NCBI RefSeq assembly: GCF_042666615.1
Contig: NZ_JBHTDD010000001.1
Location: forward strand, 62,001-126,000
DNA length: 64,000 bases
Direction: 5' to 3'
DNA from: KBS50 sp042666615
GTDB taxonomy: Bacteria > Actinomycetota > Actinomycetes > Mycobacteriales > Micromonosporaceae
Position 1 is the first letter of the stretch; the number at the start of each line of letters is the position of its first letter. This document shows, one piece after another, positions 10,969 through 19,304 of this stretch. Both the position numbers and the translations under genes were made by a program. The notes under the pieces were generated by a model. It was not told the origin of the DNA. It saw nothing but the letters and a program-made list of their open reading frames with translations, and ran no database searches.

Positions 10969-12111
10969 TCAGCCGAGCGCCTGCTCCAGGTCGGCGAGAA
11001 GATCGTCGGCCGTCTCGATGCCGACAGACAGTCGCACGAGATCGGCGGGAACTTCAAGCGGCGAGCCGGCGGCGCTGGCGTGCGTCATCCGCCCGGGGTG
11101 TTCGATAAGTGACTCCACCCCGCCGAGTGACTCGGCGAGCACGAACAGTTTCGCCCGGTTGCAGATCTCGACCGCGTGGTCCTCGCCTCCGGCTGCCCGG
11201 AACGAGATCATGCCGCCGAACCGGCGCATCTGCTTCGCGGCCGTCTCGTGGCCCGGGTGCTCCAGCAGGCCCGGATAGATCACCTGGGCAACCTTGGCGT
11301 GCCCCTTCAGGTAGTCGGCGATCCGCTCGGCGTTGTCGCAGTGCCGGTCCATCCGTACCCCGAGGGTCTTCAGGCCGCGCAGCGTCAGCCAGGCGTCGAA
11401 CGGGCCGTTCACCGCCCCCATCGCGTTCTGGTGGTACGCGAGTTCGGCGCCCAGGTCCTGGCTGGCCGCGACCAGCGCGCCACCCACCACGTCGGAGTGG
11501 CCACCGACGTACTTGGTGGTGGAGTGCACCACCACGTCGGCGCCGTGCGCGATCGGCTGTTGCAGGTACGGCGAGGCGAAGGTGTTGTCGACCACCAGCA
11601 GGGCCTTTGCCTCGTGCGCCACGGCGGCCAGGGCGGCAATGTCGGCGATCCCGAGCAGCGGGTTCGTCGGCGTCTCCACCCAAATGATCTTCGTCCGGCC
11701 GGGCTGGACCGCGGCCCGCATGGCGTCGACGTCGGAGACCTTCGCCGGCGTGAAGTCCAGGCCCCAGCGCTCGGCGACCCGGGCGAACAGCCGGTAGGTG
11801 CCGCCGTACGCGTCATCGGGGATCACCACGTGGTCGCCGGGCCGGCAGACGGCGCGCAACAGGGTGTCCTCGGCCGCCAACCCGCTGGCGAAGGCGAGCC
11901 CGGTCCGCCCGCCCTCCAACGCCGCCAGGGCCTCCTGGAGCGCGTCGCGGGTGGGGTTGCCCGACCGGCTGTACTCGTAGCCCAGCCGGGGGGCACCGAC
12001 GGCGTCCTGAGCGTACGTGCTGGTCTGGTAGATCGGCGGGATCACCGCACCGGTGCGGGGGTCCGGCTCCTGGCCGGCATGGATGGCGAGCGTCTCGAAG
12101 CCGTAGTTCAT
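10969..12111 (-). CDS. metB: Cystathionine gamma-synthase
   Basis: A 380-aa Cys/Met-metabolism PLP enzyme. The PLP lysine is in VVHSTTKYVGGHSD (about residue 200); EYSRSGNPTRDALQ binds phosphate on the neighbouring subunit. It joins an activated homoserine with cysteine to give cystathionine. Cystathionine gamma-lyase is the alternative; the family cannot be split reliably by eye. A cystathionine beta-synthase gene 4 kb away suggests a local trans-sulphuration interest. Start ATG 12111, giving MNYGFETLAIHAGQEPDP. It is divergent from the HIT gene with only 23 bp between. Confidence 0.9.
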   Translation of the reverse strand: MNYGFETLAIHAGQEPDPRTGAVIPPIYQTSTYAQDAVGAPRLGYEYSRSGNPTRDALQEALAALEGGRTGLAFASGLAAEDTLLRAVCRPGDHVVIPDDAYGGTYRLFARVAERWGLDFTPAKVSDVDAMRAAVQPGRTKIIWVETPTNPLLGIADIAALAAVAHEAKALLVVDNTFASPYLQQPIAHGADVVVHSTTKYVGGHSDVVGGALVAASQDLGAELAYHQNAMGAVNGPFDAWLTLRGLKTLGVRMDRHCDNAERIADYLKGHAKVAQVIYPGLLEHPGHETAAKQMRRFGGMISFRAAGGEDHAVEICNRAKLFVLAESLGGVESLIEHPGRMTHASAAGSPLEVPADLVRLSVGIETADDLLADLEQALG

Positions 12112-12134
12112 TCGACAGAGGCTAGTCTGCCCCG

Positions 12135-12545
12135 ATGGAGGGTTGCGTCTTCTGTGCGATCGCGGCGAAGGAGACACCCGCGTTCCGGGTGCTCGACGAG
12201 CCCGGGGTGGTGGCGTTCCTGGACACCCGCCCGGTCTTCAAGGGCCACCTGCTGGTGGTGCCGCGCAGGCATGTCGAGACGCTTGGCGACCTGCCGCCCG
12301 ACGAGGTGGCCGGTTACTTCGCCACCGTCCGGCAGCTCAGCCGGGCGGTGGAGGACGGACTCGCCGCCGGCGGCACCTTCGTGGCGATCAACAACCGGGT
12401 CTCCCAGTCGGTGCCGCACCTGCACACCCACGTCATCCCCCGCACCAAGGGCGACGGGCTGCGCGGCTTCTTCTGGCCGCGACACCGGTACGACTCGGAC
12501 GCGGAGGCCCAGACCTACGCCGACAAGATCGCCGCCGGGGCGTAG
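12135..12545 (+). CDS. HIT family hydrolase
   Basis: A 136-aa histidine-triad protein. CVFCAIAAKETPAFRV opens it and the triad HLHTHVIPR is at about residues 95-103, containing the catalytic histidine. Members hydrolyse nucleoside phosphoramidates or dinucleotide polyphosphates. It starts 23 bp from the divergent metB start, so the two promoters must overlap. Confidence 0.93.
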   Translation: MEGCVFCAIAAKETPAFRVLDEPGVVAFLDTRPVFKGHLLVVPRRHVETLGDLPPDEVAGYFATVRQLSRAVEDGLAAGGTFVAINNRVSQSVPHLHTHVIPRTKGDGLRGFFWPRHRYDSDAEAQTYADKIAAGA

Positions 12546-12663
12546 GGAAGGGCGCTTCCGCCATGCCTGGCGGCCGATGAGGCGGGTAAGGATCAAGGTG
12601 GGCGGGGCGTTGCATGTTACAGAGGTCCCGTCCGCCCACCGGGTGGACCGAAAGGAGCAAGAC

Positions 12664-13326
12664 GTGTTTCTCCGTCGCATGAAGCCCCAGATGCCGTCCC
12701 CGGACCAGATCCTGCCGGGCCGGCAGACCACCATGCCGGTCGCCGAGCGGCACGCCGTTCTCGGCAGTCCGCTGGCGGGCCCCTGGCCCACCGGTGCCCG
12801 GACCGCGGTGTTCGGGATGGGGTGCTTCTGGGGAGCCGAACGGCTCTTCTGGTCGCTGCCCGGGGTCATCTCCACCTCGGTCGGCTACGCCGGTGGTCAG
12901 ACCCCCAACCCGACGTACGAGGAGGTCTGCTCCGGCTACACCGGGCACACCGAGGTCGTCCAGGTCGTGTACGACCCGTCCAAGATCGATTATGCGGACC
13001 TGCTCAAGGTCTTCTGGGAGAACCACGACCCGACGCAGGGCATGCGGCAGGGCAATGACATCGGTACGCAGTACCGGTCGGCGATCTACGCCACCGACGA
13101 CGAGCAACTCGCCGAGGCGGAGACGTCCCGGGAGGCGTTCGCGCCGGTCGTGGCCGCCGCCGGGCACGGGGAGATCACCACCGAGATCGGCATGCTGTCC
13201 ACGTACTACTTCGCCGAGGACTACCACCAGCAGTACCTCGCGCCGTCGAAGAACCCGGACGGCTACTGCACCCACGGCCCGACCGGCATGTCGTGCCCGG
13301 TCGGCGTGGCCCGGACCGCCGCCTGA
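12664..13326 (+). CDS. msrA: Peptide methionine-S-sulfoxide reductase
   Basis: A 220-aa MsrA that repairs oxidised methionine. The catalytic motif FGMGCFWGAERLFW is near residue 52. GYAGGQTPNPTYEEVCSG and YHQQYL follow, and resolving cysteines sit in YCTHGPTGMSCPVG near the C-terminus. Start GTG 12664 with AAGGAGC about 5 nt upstream. The frame is open far upstream, but that part overlaps HIT and metB and is not coding in this frame. Confidence 0.95.
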   Translation: MFLRRMKPQMPSPDQILPGRQTTMPVAERHAVLGSPLAGPWPTGARTAVFGMGCFWGAERLFWSLPGVISTSVGYAGGQTPNPTYEEVCSGYTGHTEVVQVVYDPSKIDYADLLKVFWENHDPTQGMRQGNDIGTQYRSAIYATDDEQLAEAETSREAFAPVVAAAGHGEITTEIGMLSTYYFAEDYHQQYLAPSKNPDGYCTHGPTGMSCPVGVARTAA

Positions 13327-13327
13327 C

Positions 13328-13960
13328 CTACTGGTAGGACACCGGCGGCTGACCGGGACTCGGAGTCGCCTGCTGGCCTGGACCGGTGTTCGGCGGCTGG
13401 CCGGGGCCGGCAGTCGACGGCTGACCCAGGCCAGCGCTCGACGGCTGACCCAGGCCGGCGTTCGGCGGCTGACCCAGGCCAGCGCTCGACGGCTGACCCA
13501 GGCCGGCGTTCGGCGGCTGACCCAGGCCGGCGTTCGGCGGCTGACCCGGGCCGTATCCGGGCGGCGACGGGTAGCCCGCAGGCCCGCCGGCCCCGCCCGC
13601 AGGCCCGCCGAAGCCGCCCGCCGGCCCGAACCCGCCCGCCGGCCCGAACCCGGCCGCCGGCCCGCCGAAGCCTCCGGCCACCCCACCGGCTCCGAGCGCC
13701 GGGGTGGCCGGTGCCGGCAGGTGCCGTCCGATCTGGAAGCCGATCCCGGCGAGCATGGCGGTGAGTCCGCCGAGGGCCAACACGACAGCCGCTGTTCTCA
13801 TGCTCTGGGCCTCCAGCTGGCACTCCAGGATCTCCTCCTGGGTACGGGCCAGATCGCACACGCTGGCAGCGGCCACCGTCAGGTACACCGCGAGCATCAT
13901 GCTCAGCAGCGACAAGACGAACAGGACGATGAAGCCGGCGTGGACCCTCGCGTTGCGCAC
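13328..13960 (-). CDS. Two-helix membrane protein with Gly/Pro-rich repeat tail
   Basis: A 210-aa protein. Two transmembrane helices at about residues 8-32 and 55-75 enclose a short loop with Cys (SVCDLARTQEEILECQ). After residue 85 the protein is low complexity: GFGPAGG repeats, then at least six 8-residue GLGQPPNA/GLGQPSSA units. The tail is encoded by a 24-bp tandem repeat. GTG start. It converges on msrA with 1 bp between the stops. No family recognised. Confidence 0.75.
   Translation of the reverse strand: MRNARVHAGFIVLFVLSLLSMMLAVYLTVAAASVCDLARTQEEILECQLEAQSMRTAAVVLALGGLTAMLAGIGFQIGRHLPAPATPALGAGGVAGGFGGPAAGFGPAGGFGPAGGFGGPAGGAGGPAGYPSPPGYGPGQPPNAGLGQPPNAGLGQPSSAGLGQPPNAGLGQPSSAGLGQPSTAGPGQPPNTGPGQQATPSPGQPPVSYQ
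13395..13538. repeat. Six 24-bp tandem repeats encoding an 8-residue unit
   Basis: Units of 24 bp (ggctgacccaggccagcgct and variants) follow one another six times and alternate between two sequence types. In-frame, so copy number can vary without a frameshift. Confidence 0.9.
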
Positions 13961-14177
13961 GGTGGGACACCATACCGACCACGCTGCCCGGCCGATGCCC
14001 CCGCGGCGCCGGGCGCCGGAATCACGATCCGGTGCGTCCGGAGCGTGCGTTTACCGCCTCGAACACCAGCAGACCGACGTCGGACGCCGCCAATTCACCG
14101 CCGATCCCACGTTACACATCGGCGCCGCCCACCGGAGCTAGCGCGAGCCGGCGGACTCGGCAAGTGATCTAAACCCG

Positions 14178-14206
14178 TTGCCGGTCCGCCGCCGGCTGGA
14201 TAGGTT
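14178..14206 (+). promoter_or_regulatory. Putative promoter of the rnz leader
   Basis: TTGCCG (14178-14183) and TAGGTT (14201-14206) are separated by exactly 17 bp. This fits an actinobacterial housekeeping promoter and implies a start near 14213, about 260 nt before rnz. Confidence 0.55.
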
Positions 14207-14226
14207 GGCCGTACACGGGAAGGGAG

Positions 14227-14277
14227 GTGGTCCAGGCTTTGTATAGCAATCGGACTCGTGAGGTGGCTGTCCGCTAG
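14227..14277 (+). CDS. Candidate 16-codon leader peptide
   Basis: GTG start at 14227 next to AGGGAGG; translation MVQALYSNRTREVAVR then TAG. A TTG at 14239 (MYSNRTREVAVR) is better spaced from the same GGAGG. The last codons overlap the left arm of a 10-bp inverted repeat (14262-14271), so translation could affect folding of the leader. I do not recognise the peptide, and the short length means chance cannot be excluded. Confidence 0.35.
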   Translation: MVQALYSNRTREVAVR

Positions 14278-14474
14278 CCGCTGTCCTTGACAGTCCTGGT
14301 CGCCGCCGGTGGTTCGCCGCCGACGAAGACCAGAGCCAGATCGTCGAGACCGTGTGGCAGCGGTGCGGCGAATCCACGACAGCCACCCGACCCCCGGAGC
14401 GCCGGCCCAGTCCAGCCGGTCCGCGTACGCGCGGAACCTCCGGGGGTCGCTCTATTTCCCGGGGGTCGTCCGGC

Positions 14475-15404
14475 GTGTCAGCGCGCGAGCTGGTGGTGCT
14501 CGGCACCGCGAGTCAGGTGCCCACCCGGCACCGCAACCACAACGGCTACCTGCTCCGCTGGGACGGCGAGGGTTTCCTCTTCGACCCCGGCGAGGGCACC
14601 CAGCGGCAGATGCTGCCGGCCGGGGTGGCCGCAGGCGACATCACCCGGGTCTGTGTGACCCACTTCCACGGCGACCACTGCCTCGGCCTGCCCGGCGTGA
14701 TCCAGCGGCTGTCCCTGGACCGGGTCGCCCATCCGGTGACCGCCCACTATCCCGCCTCCGGCGAGCGGTACTTCGCCGCCCTGCGGTACGCCAGTTCCTT
14801 CCACGAGACCGCGCGGCTGCGCCCCGAGCCGGTGACCGGCGATGGGCAGATGATCGAGACACCGGTCGGCCGGCTGGAGGCCCGCCGGCTGCGGCACCCC
14901 GTCGAGGCGTACGGCTATCGGCTGATCGAGCCGGATGGTCGGCGGATGTTGTCCGACCGGCTCCGGGCGTACGGCGTCGAAGGGCCCGCGGCCGGCGAAC
15001 TGAGCCGCGCCGGTCACCTGGACGTCGGCGGGCGCCGGGTCACCCTGGACGAGGTGAGCGTCCACCGACGCGGGCAGCGATTCGCGTTCGTGATGGACAC
15101 CGGGCTGTGCGACAACGTGTACGCGCTGGCCGAGGGCGCCGACCTGCTGGTGATCGAGTCAACTTTCCGCGCCCAGGACGCCGCGTTGGCCGCGGAGTTC
15201 GGCCACCTGACGGCTGGTCAGGCAGCGCGGGTGGCGGCCGAGTCCGGGGTACGGACGCTGGTGCTGACGCACTTCTCCCAGCGGTACCCCGATCCCGACG
15301 GGTTCGCCGCCGAGGCCCGGGAGTGGTTCACCGGGGAACTGGTGGTGGCGGCGGACCTCGACAGGTTGCCGGTGCCACCCCGCCGGGTACCCTCGGCCGA
15401 GTGA
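14475..15404 (+). CDS. rnz: Ribonuclease Z
   Basis: A 309-aa metallo-beta-lactamase-fold endonuclease that trims tRNA 3' trailers. The metal motif THFHGDHCLGLPG is at about residues 60-72. FVMDTGLCDNVYALAEGADLLVIESTF holds later ligands, and LTHFSQRY the last histidine. Start GTG 14475 gives the family's usual opening (MSARELVVLGTASQVPT); the frame is open upstream but with low-complexity, unlike residues. Its stop overlaps the GTG of the GNAT gene (GTGA). Confidence 0.93.
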   Translation: MSARELVVLGTASQVPTRHRNHNGYLLRWDGEGFLFDPGEGTQRQMLPAGVAAGDITRVCVTHFHGDHCLGLPGVIQRLSLDRVAHPVTAHYPASGERYFAALRYASSFHETARLRPEPVTGDGQMIETPVGRLEARRLRHPVEAYGYRLIEPDGRRMLSDRLRAYGVEGPAAGELSRAGHLDVGGRRVTLDEVSVHRRGQRFAFVMDTGLCDNVYALAEGADLLVIESTFRAQDAALAAEFGHLTAGQAARVAAESGVRTLVLTHFSQRYPDPDGFAAEAREWFTGELVVAADLDRLPVPPRRVPSAE

Positions 15405-16006
15405 TCATCACGCTCCGTCCCGCTCGGAAGATCGATCTGATGGGCGTCGGCGCCCTGCACCAGCGTTCGCGGGTGGCCGCGTACGCCGATTTCCTGCCGG
15501 CCGAGGCGCTGGCCCGGCCGACACCGCGTGCCATGGGGCGATACTGGACCGAGCGGTGGAGCTACGAGAAGCGCGACCATTCGCTCACCGTGGCCGAGCA
15601 CGCCGGCCGGCTGGTCGGCTTCAGCTACCTCGGCCCGGCGGCGCCCGACGAGGCCGGATCGGAGCCGAACGCGGCTGCGCTCGAGCCGGACGCGCCCGGT
15701 GCGGCTGGCGGGGCCGATGCGGCCGGCGGGGCCGGTGCGGACGCGCCGCGGACCGGGGTGCTGCACGCGATTCACCTGGACCCGCGCTGGCGGGGTCGAG
15801 GTGTCGGCCGGCAACTCATGATCGACGCGCTGCGGACCCTGGCCGGCGAGGGCTACCACCGGGCCGAGCTGTGGGTGCTTGTGGACAACCTCACCGCCCG
15901 CCGGTTCTATGAACGCGGCGGCTGGAGCTGTGACGGCGTGGAGCGGGAGGACACCATCGGCACGGCGCTCACCCGACAGGTGCGCTACTCCCGCCCCCTG
16001 CCCTGA
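15401..16006 (+). CDS. GNAT family N-acetyltransferase
   Basis: A 201-aa GNAT protein. The acetyl-CoA pyrophosphate loop is RWRGRGVGRQLM (about residue 130) and the C-terminal strand is LWVLVDNLTARRFYERGGW. An Ala/Gly/Asp-rich insert (PNAAALEPDAPGAAGG, about residues 88-112) interrupts the fold between beta strands and looks like a variable loop. Substrate unknown. Translationally coupled to rnz by a 4-bp overlap. Confidence 0.88.
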   Translation: MIITLRPARKIDLMGVGALHQRSRVAAYADFLPAEALARPTPRAMGRYWTERWSYEKRDHSLTVAEHAGRLVGFSYLGPAAPDEAGSEPNAAALEPDAPGAAGGADAAGGAGADAPRTGVLHAIHLDPRWRGRGVGRQLMIDALRTLAGEGYHRAELWVLVDNLTARRFYERGGWSCDGVEREDTIGTALTRQVRYSRPLP

Positions 16007-16019
16007 CCCACACCCCCTT

Positions 16020-16079
16020 GTTGATCAAGAGCTCCGCGTCATGGGACGGCGGGAATCTGACGCGAACCTCTTGATCAAC
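16020..16079. repeat. Dispersed palindrome, family 1, copy A
   Basis: Arms 16020-16041 (gttgatcaagagctccgcgt and two more bases) and 16058-16079 pair with two mismatches over 22 bp. The same GTTGATCAAGAG core recurs at 21925-21993. It lies between convergent GNAT and cystathionine beta-synthase genes and could also end transcription. Confidence 0.85.
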
Positions 16080-16115
16080 TCGGCAGGGCGCGCGAACCCG
16101 GCAGGGCGCGCGAAC

Positions 16116-17486
16116 TCAGCGGGCGCCCAGGTGGGCCAGCAGGTCCTGGCGGGTGAGGACGCCCTTGGGCTTGCCGTCCACCAGCACCAGGGCGGCGTCG
16201 GACTTTTCCAGCAGGTTCACGGCCTCGCTCACCGGCTGCCCGCCACCGATCATCGGCAGCGCCGGGCCCATGTGCCGCTCGATCGTGTCGTGCAGGTGGG
16301 CCTGACCGGTGAACAGCGCGTCGAGCAGGTCCCGCTCGGCGATCGAGCCGGCCACCTCCCCGGTGACCACCGGCGGCTCGGCCTTGAGCACCGGCAGTTG
16401 GGAGACGCCGTACTCGCGCATGTAGTCGATGGCGTCCCGGACCGTTTCGGTCGGGTGCACGTGCACCAGCTCCGGCATGCCGCCCGGCTTCTGGGCCAGC
16501 GCCTCCGCCACGGTCGACTCGGCGCCACCATGGGCCAGGAAGCCGTACCGGGCCATCCACGCGTCGTTGAAGATCTTGGACAGGTAACCCTTGCCGCTGT
16601 CCGGCAGCAGCACGACGACCACGTCGTCCGGTCCCGCCTTGCGGGCGACCTCCAGCGCACCCACCACAGCCATCCCGCACGAGCCGCCGACCAGCAGGCC
16701 CTCCTCGCGGGCCAGCCGCCGGGTCATCTCGAACGAGTCCTTGTCCGAGACCTCCACGATCTCGTCGCAGATTGACCGGTCGTACGTCTCCGGCCAGAAG
16801 TCCTCGCCGACGCCCTCCACCAGGTACGGCCGGCCACTGCCGCCGGAGTAGACCGAGCCCTCCGGATCGGCGCCGGCGATGTGCACCCGACCGCCCGACG
16901 CCTCCTTGAGGTATCGCCCGATCCCGGAGATCGTGCCCCCGGTGCCGACGCCCGCCACGAAGTGGGTGATCTTGCCTTCGGTCTGTTCCCACAGTTCCGG
17001 CCCGGTGGTCTCGTAGTGCGACCGCGGGTTCGCCGGATTGGCGTACTGGTTCGGCTTCCACGCGTCCGGGATCTCCCGGGCCAGCCGGTCCGACACGTTG
17101 TAGTAGGAACGTGGGTCCTCGGGGGCCACCGCCGTCGGGCAGACCACCACCTCGGCGCCGTACGCCCGGAGCACGTCCTGCTTGTCCTGGCTCACCTTGT
17201 CCGGGCAGACGAACACGCACTTGTAGCCCTTGAGCTGCGCGACCAGGGCCAGTCCGACCCCGGTGTTGCCGCTGGTCGGCTCGACGATCGTGCCGCCCGG
17301 CTTGAGGATCCCCGCCGCTTCGGCGTCCTCCACCATCCGCAGCGCGATCCGGTCCTTGACCGACCCACCGGGGTTGAAGTACTCCACCTTGGCGAGCACG
17401 GTCGCCTGGATGCCCTCGGTCACGTTGCGCAACCGCACCAACGGGGTGTTGCCGATCATGTCGACGACGTTGTCGTAGTAGCGCAC
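16116..17486 (-). CDS. Cystathionine beta-synthase
   Basis: A 456-aa fold-type II PLP enzyme that condenses serine with homocysteine. The PLP lysine is in NPGGSVKDRIALRM (about residue 42). PTSGNTGVGLA and GVGTGGTISGIGRYL complete the cofactor site. Two C-terminal CBS domains follow (PTETVRDAIDYMREYGVSQ; LVDGKPKGVLTRQDLLAHL). Presence of CBS domains favours this over plain cysteine synthase. It faces the metB gene 4 kb away and could supply its reverse pathway. Confidence 0.92.
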   Translation of the reverse strand: MRYYDNVVDMIGNTPLVRLRNVTEGIQATVLAKVEYFNPGGSVKDRIALRMVEDAEAAGILKPGGTIVEPTSGNTGVGLALVAQLKGYKCVFVCPDKVSQDKQDVLRAYGAEVVVCPTAVAPEDPRSYYNVSDRLAREIPDAWKPNQYANPANPRSHYETTGPELWEQTEGKITHFVAGVGTGGTISGIGRYLKEASGGRVHIAGADPEGSVYSGGSGRPYLVEGVGEDFWPETYDRSICDEIVEVSDKDSFEMTRRLAREEGLLVGGSCGMAVVGALEVARKAGPDDVVVVLLPDSGKGYLSKIFNDAWMARYGFLAHGGAESTVAEALAQKPGGMPELVHVHPTETVRDAIDYMREYGVSQLPVLKAEPPVVTGEVAGSIAERDLLDALFTGQAHLHDTIERHMGPALPMIGGGQPVSEAVNLLEKSDAALVLVDGKPKGVLTRQDLLAHLGAR

Positions 17487-17600
17487 TGCGGTGTGCCCTT
17501 CTCGTCTGGCTGGCTCGCCGGCCGGGGGACGGTGCCGGCCGGCGTCGCTGCCGGCAGGCGGCCGGGCCTGCGGTGAATTCCGCCTCCAGGGTACGTGCCG

Positions 17601-17957
17601 TCAGCGCACGGTCTGACCGGGGATCACCGTGTCGCGGCGCGCCTCCCAGGCCAGGAACCGCTCGGTCTCCGACAGCACGCTGCCGGCCAGCCAGGCGATC
17701 ATCAGGGCGTCGTCGGCCAACCCGAAGATCATCAAGGCGGCCTCCGGGACCAGGTCGACCGGGGACACCACGTACGCCGTCGCGGCCGCCATGAGAGCGA
17801 TCCGCAGGCCACCGTCGTACTCGCCACGCCGGGTGGCGCTGATCATCCGGGGCAGCGCGGCGAGCCGGGCGCCGAGCGACGGACCTCCGCGCGCACCGGC
17901 GGCCAACGCCCGGGCCAGGGCGGTGAGGGCGGCCGTACGCTTAAGGGACTTGGCCAT
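17601..17957 (-). CDS. DUF1232 membrane protein
   Basis: A 118-aa protein with the DUF1232 core YVVSPVDLVPEAALMIFGLADDALM (shown in part: YVVSPVDLVPE) flanked by two hydrophobic stretches. Family function unknown. ATG 17957 is preceded by AAGGAGG. The frame extends upstream but without a ribosome-binding site. Confidence 0.88.
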   Translation of the reverse strand: MAKSLKRTAALTALARALAAGARGGPSLGARLAALPRMISATRRGEYDGGLRIALMAAATAYVVSPVDLVPEAALMIFGLADDALMIAWLAGSVLSETERFLAWEARRDTVIPGQTVR

Positions 17958-18149
17958 GTGTGCCTCCTTGACGACCCCACCCATGTTGCCTCGCCGGCGC
18001 CACCCGGCGGTGCTGTCCTCCACGGGTGCTAATTACCCACCGGCAACCGTTTCCAGACGCGATGGCCGCATCTGCGACAGCGCGCCGGCATCCACTCGCG
18101 ATAGCCTCGAAGATCGCAGGGCAGATCAGTTGAGGGCGGGGGGCGCTTG

Positions 18150-19304
18150 ATGGATCGGGCCGTCGCGGCGCCAGCGGCAGCCGTGTCATTGCCGGCAATC
18201 CGCCGGCTGGCCAGGCTGGCCGCGTACGGCGCGGGGCTGACCGCGGCGACGGCGCTGACCGCCTCCGGCGTGCTCATCGGTCAGGCCCGGCAGGCCCGGC
18301 GGACCATCCCGATGGCCGAAGCTCCACCGCCCCGCGGTGACGGCGTGTACGGCGTCAAGTTTCCCGGTACGCCGATCACGCTCGTGGTCCTCGGCGACTC
18401 GTCGGCCGCCGGCTACGGCGTGCACCGGCCTCGGGAGACGCCCGGCGCGCTGCTGGCCACCGGCATCTCCCGCCGGCTCCGCCGCCCGGTGCGGCTGTTC
18501 CGGCACGCCGTCGTGGGCTCCCTGTCGTCCGGGCTGCGGCCGCAGGTGGAGGCGGCGCTGGAGCACCGACCGGACCTGGCCGTGATCCTGATCGGCGGGA
18601 ACGACATCACCAACCGGACCCCGCAACCGGTGGCCGTCCGGCACCTGGTCGAGACGGTCCGGGCGCTCCGCACGGCTGGCGCCGAGGTGGTCGTCGGCAC
18701 CTGCCCCGATCTCGGCGCCATCCAACCGATCAAGCCGCCGTTGCGCTGGCTGGCCCGGCGGTGGAGCCGCCGGCTGGCGGCCGCGCAGACCGTCGCGGTG
18801 GTGGAGGCGGGCGGCTGGACGGTGTCGCTGGGCGACCTGCTCGGCCCCCGCTTCGCGGCCGAGCCGACCAGGATGTTCGCCTGGGACCACTTCCACCCGT
18901 CGGCCGAGGGGTACGCGATAGCGGCCGCCGCGTTGCTCCCGACCGCGCTGTCCGCCCTGGCCGCCGGCGAGCGTCCGGCGGGCGCGCCGGGCGACGACGA
19001 GCTTCGCTCGATTGTTGCCACCGGCCCCGCTGGCGTACGGTCGCTGCCAGAGGCGGCACAGGTCGCCGCCCGGCACGCCGGGACGGAGGTCAGTGCCGCG
19101 CGGGTGGCCGGCCGCGATCGGGGCCCGGCCGGGCGGTGGGCACGACTGCGTCGACGCCGACCCTGGTTCGGGCACGCCCGTGGTCCGGCACCGGTTCCCG
19201 GCCAACCGCCGGGTCCGGTTCCCGGCCAACCGCCGGATCCGGTTCCCGGCCAACCGCCGGATCCGTCCACCGCGACGTCGACAGTGGAGGAAGGCGCGAC
19301 ATGA
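18150..19304 (+). CDS. SGNH-fold hydrolase, first of a tandem pair
   Basis: A 384-aa protein with an N-terminal hydrophobic segment (about residues 25-50), so probably membrane-anchored and extracytoplasmic. Esterase blocks: GDSSAAGYG (block I, nucleophile Ser), LIGGNDIT (block III), and DHFHPSAEGY (Asp-His). The C-terminal 100 residues are low complexity and end in three PVPGQPPD repeats encoded by a 24-bp tandem repeat. ATG 18150 preferred to the TTG directly before it. Its stop overlaps the start of the next SGNH gene (ATGA). Confidence 0.88.
   Translation: MDRAVAAPAAAVSLPAIRRLARLAAYGAGLTAATALTASGVLIGQARQARRTIPMAEAPPPRGDGVYGVKFPGTPITLVVLGDSSAAGYGVHRPRETPGALLATGISRRLRRPVRLFRHAVVGSLSSGLRPQVEAALEHRPDLAVILIGGNDITNRTPQPVAVRHLVETVRALRTAGAEVVVGTCPDLGAIQPIKPPLRWLARRWSRRLAAAQTVAVVEAGGWTVSLGDLLGPRFAAEPTRMFAWDHFHPSAEGYAIAAAALLPTALSALAAGERPAGAPGDDELRSIVATGPAGVRSLPEAAQVAARHAGTEVSAARVAGRDRGPAGRWARLRRRRPWFGHARGPAPVPGQPPGPVPGQPPDPVPGQPPDPSTATSTVEEGAT
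19193..19264. repeat. Three 24-bp tandem repeats encoding PVPGQPPD
   Basis: Three units of 24 bp (ggttcccggccaaccgccgg plus tcc-type ends) are nearly identical at nucleotide level, suggesting recent duplication in the protein's tail. Confidence 0.9.

Larger units (their letters stand above)
13961..14474. other. 514-bp intergenic region upstream of RNase Z
   Basis: No protein gene of normal length is supported. It contains a sigma-70-like promoter (14178-14206), a 16-codon open frame with a good ribosome-binding site (14227-14277), and a 10-bp inverted repeat (14262-14271 with 14378-14387) that could fold a long leader before the rnz start. Confidence 0.6.

Noticed and set aside
11176..12663. 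Long upstream extension of the msrA frame across metB and HIT
   Set aside because: It overlaps two well-supported genes; msrA has its own ribosome-binding site and GTG at 12664.
13395..13538. Possible CRISPR array
   Set aside because: Units are contiguous 24-bp tandem repeats with no spacers and are translated in frame; no cas genes nearby. The same holds for the repeats at 19193 and 25141.
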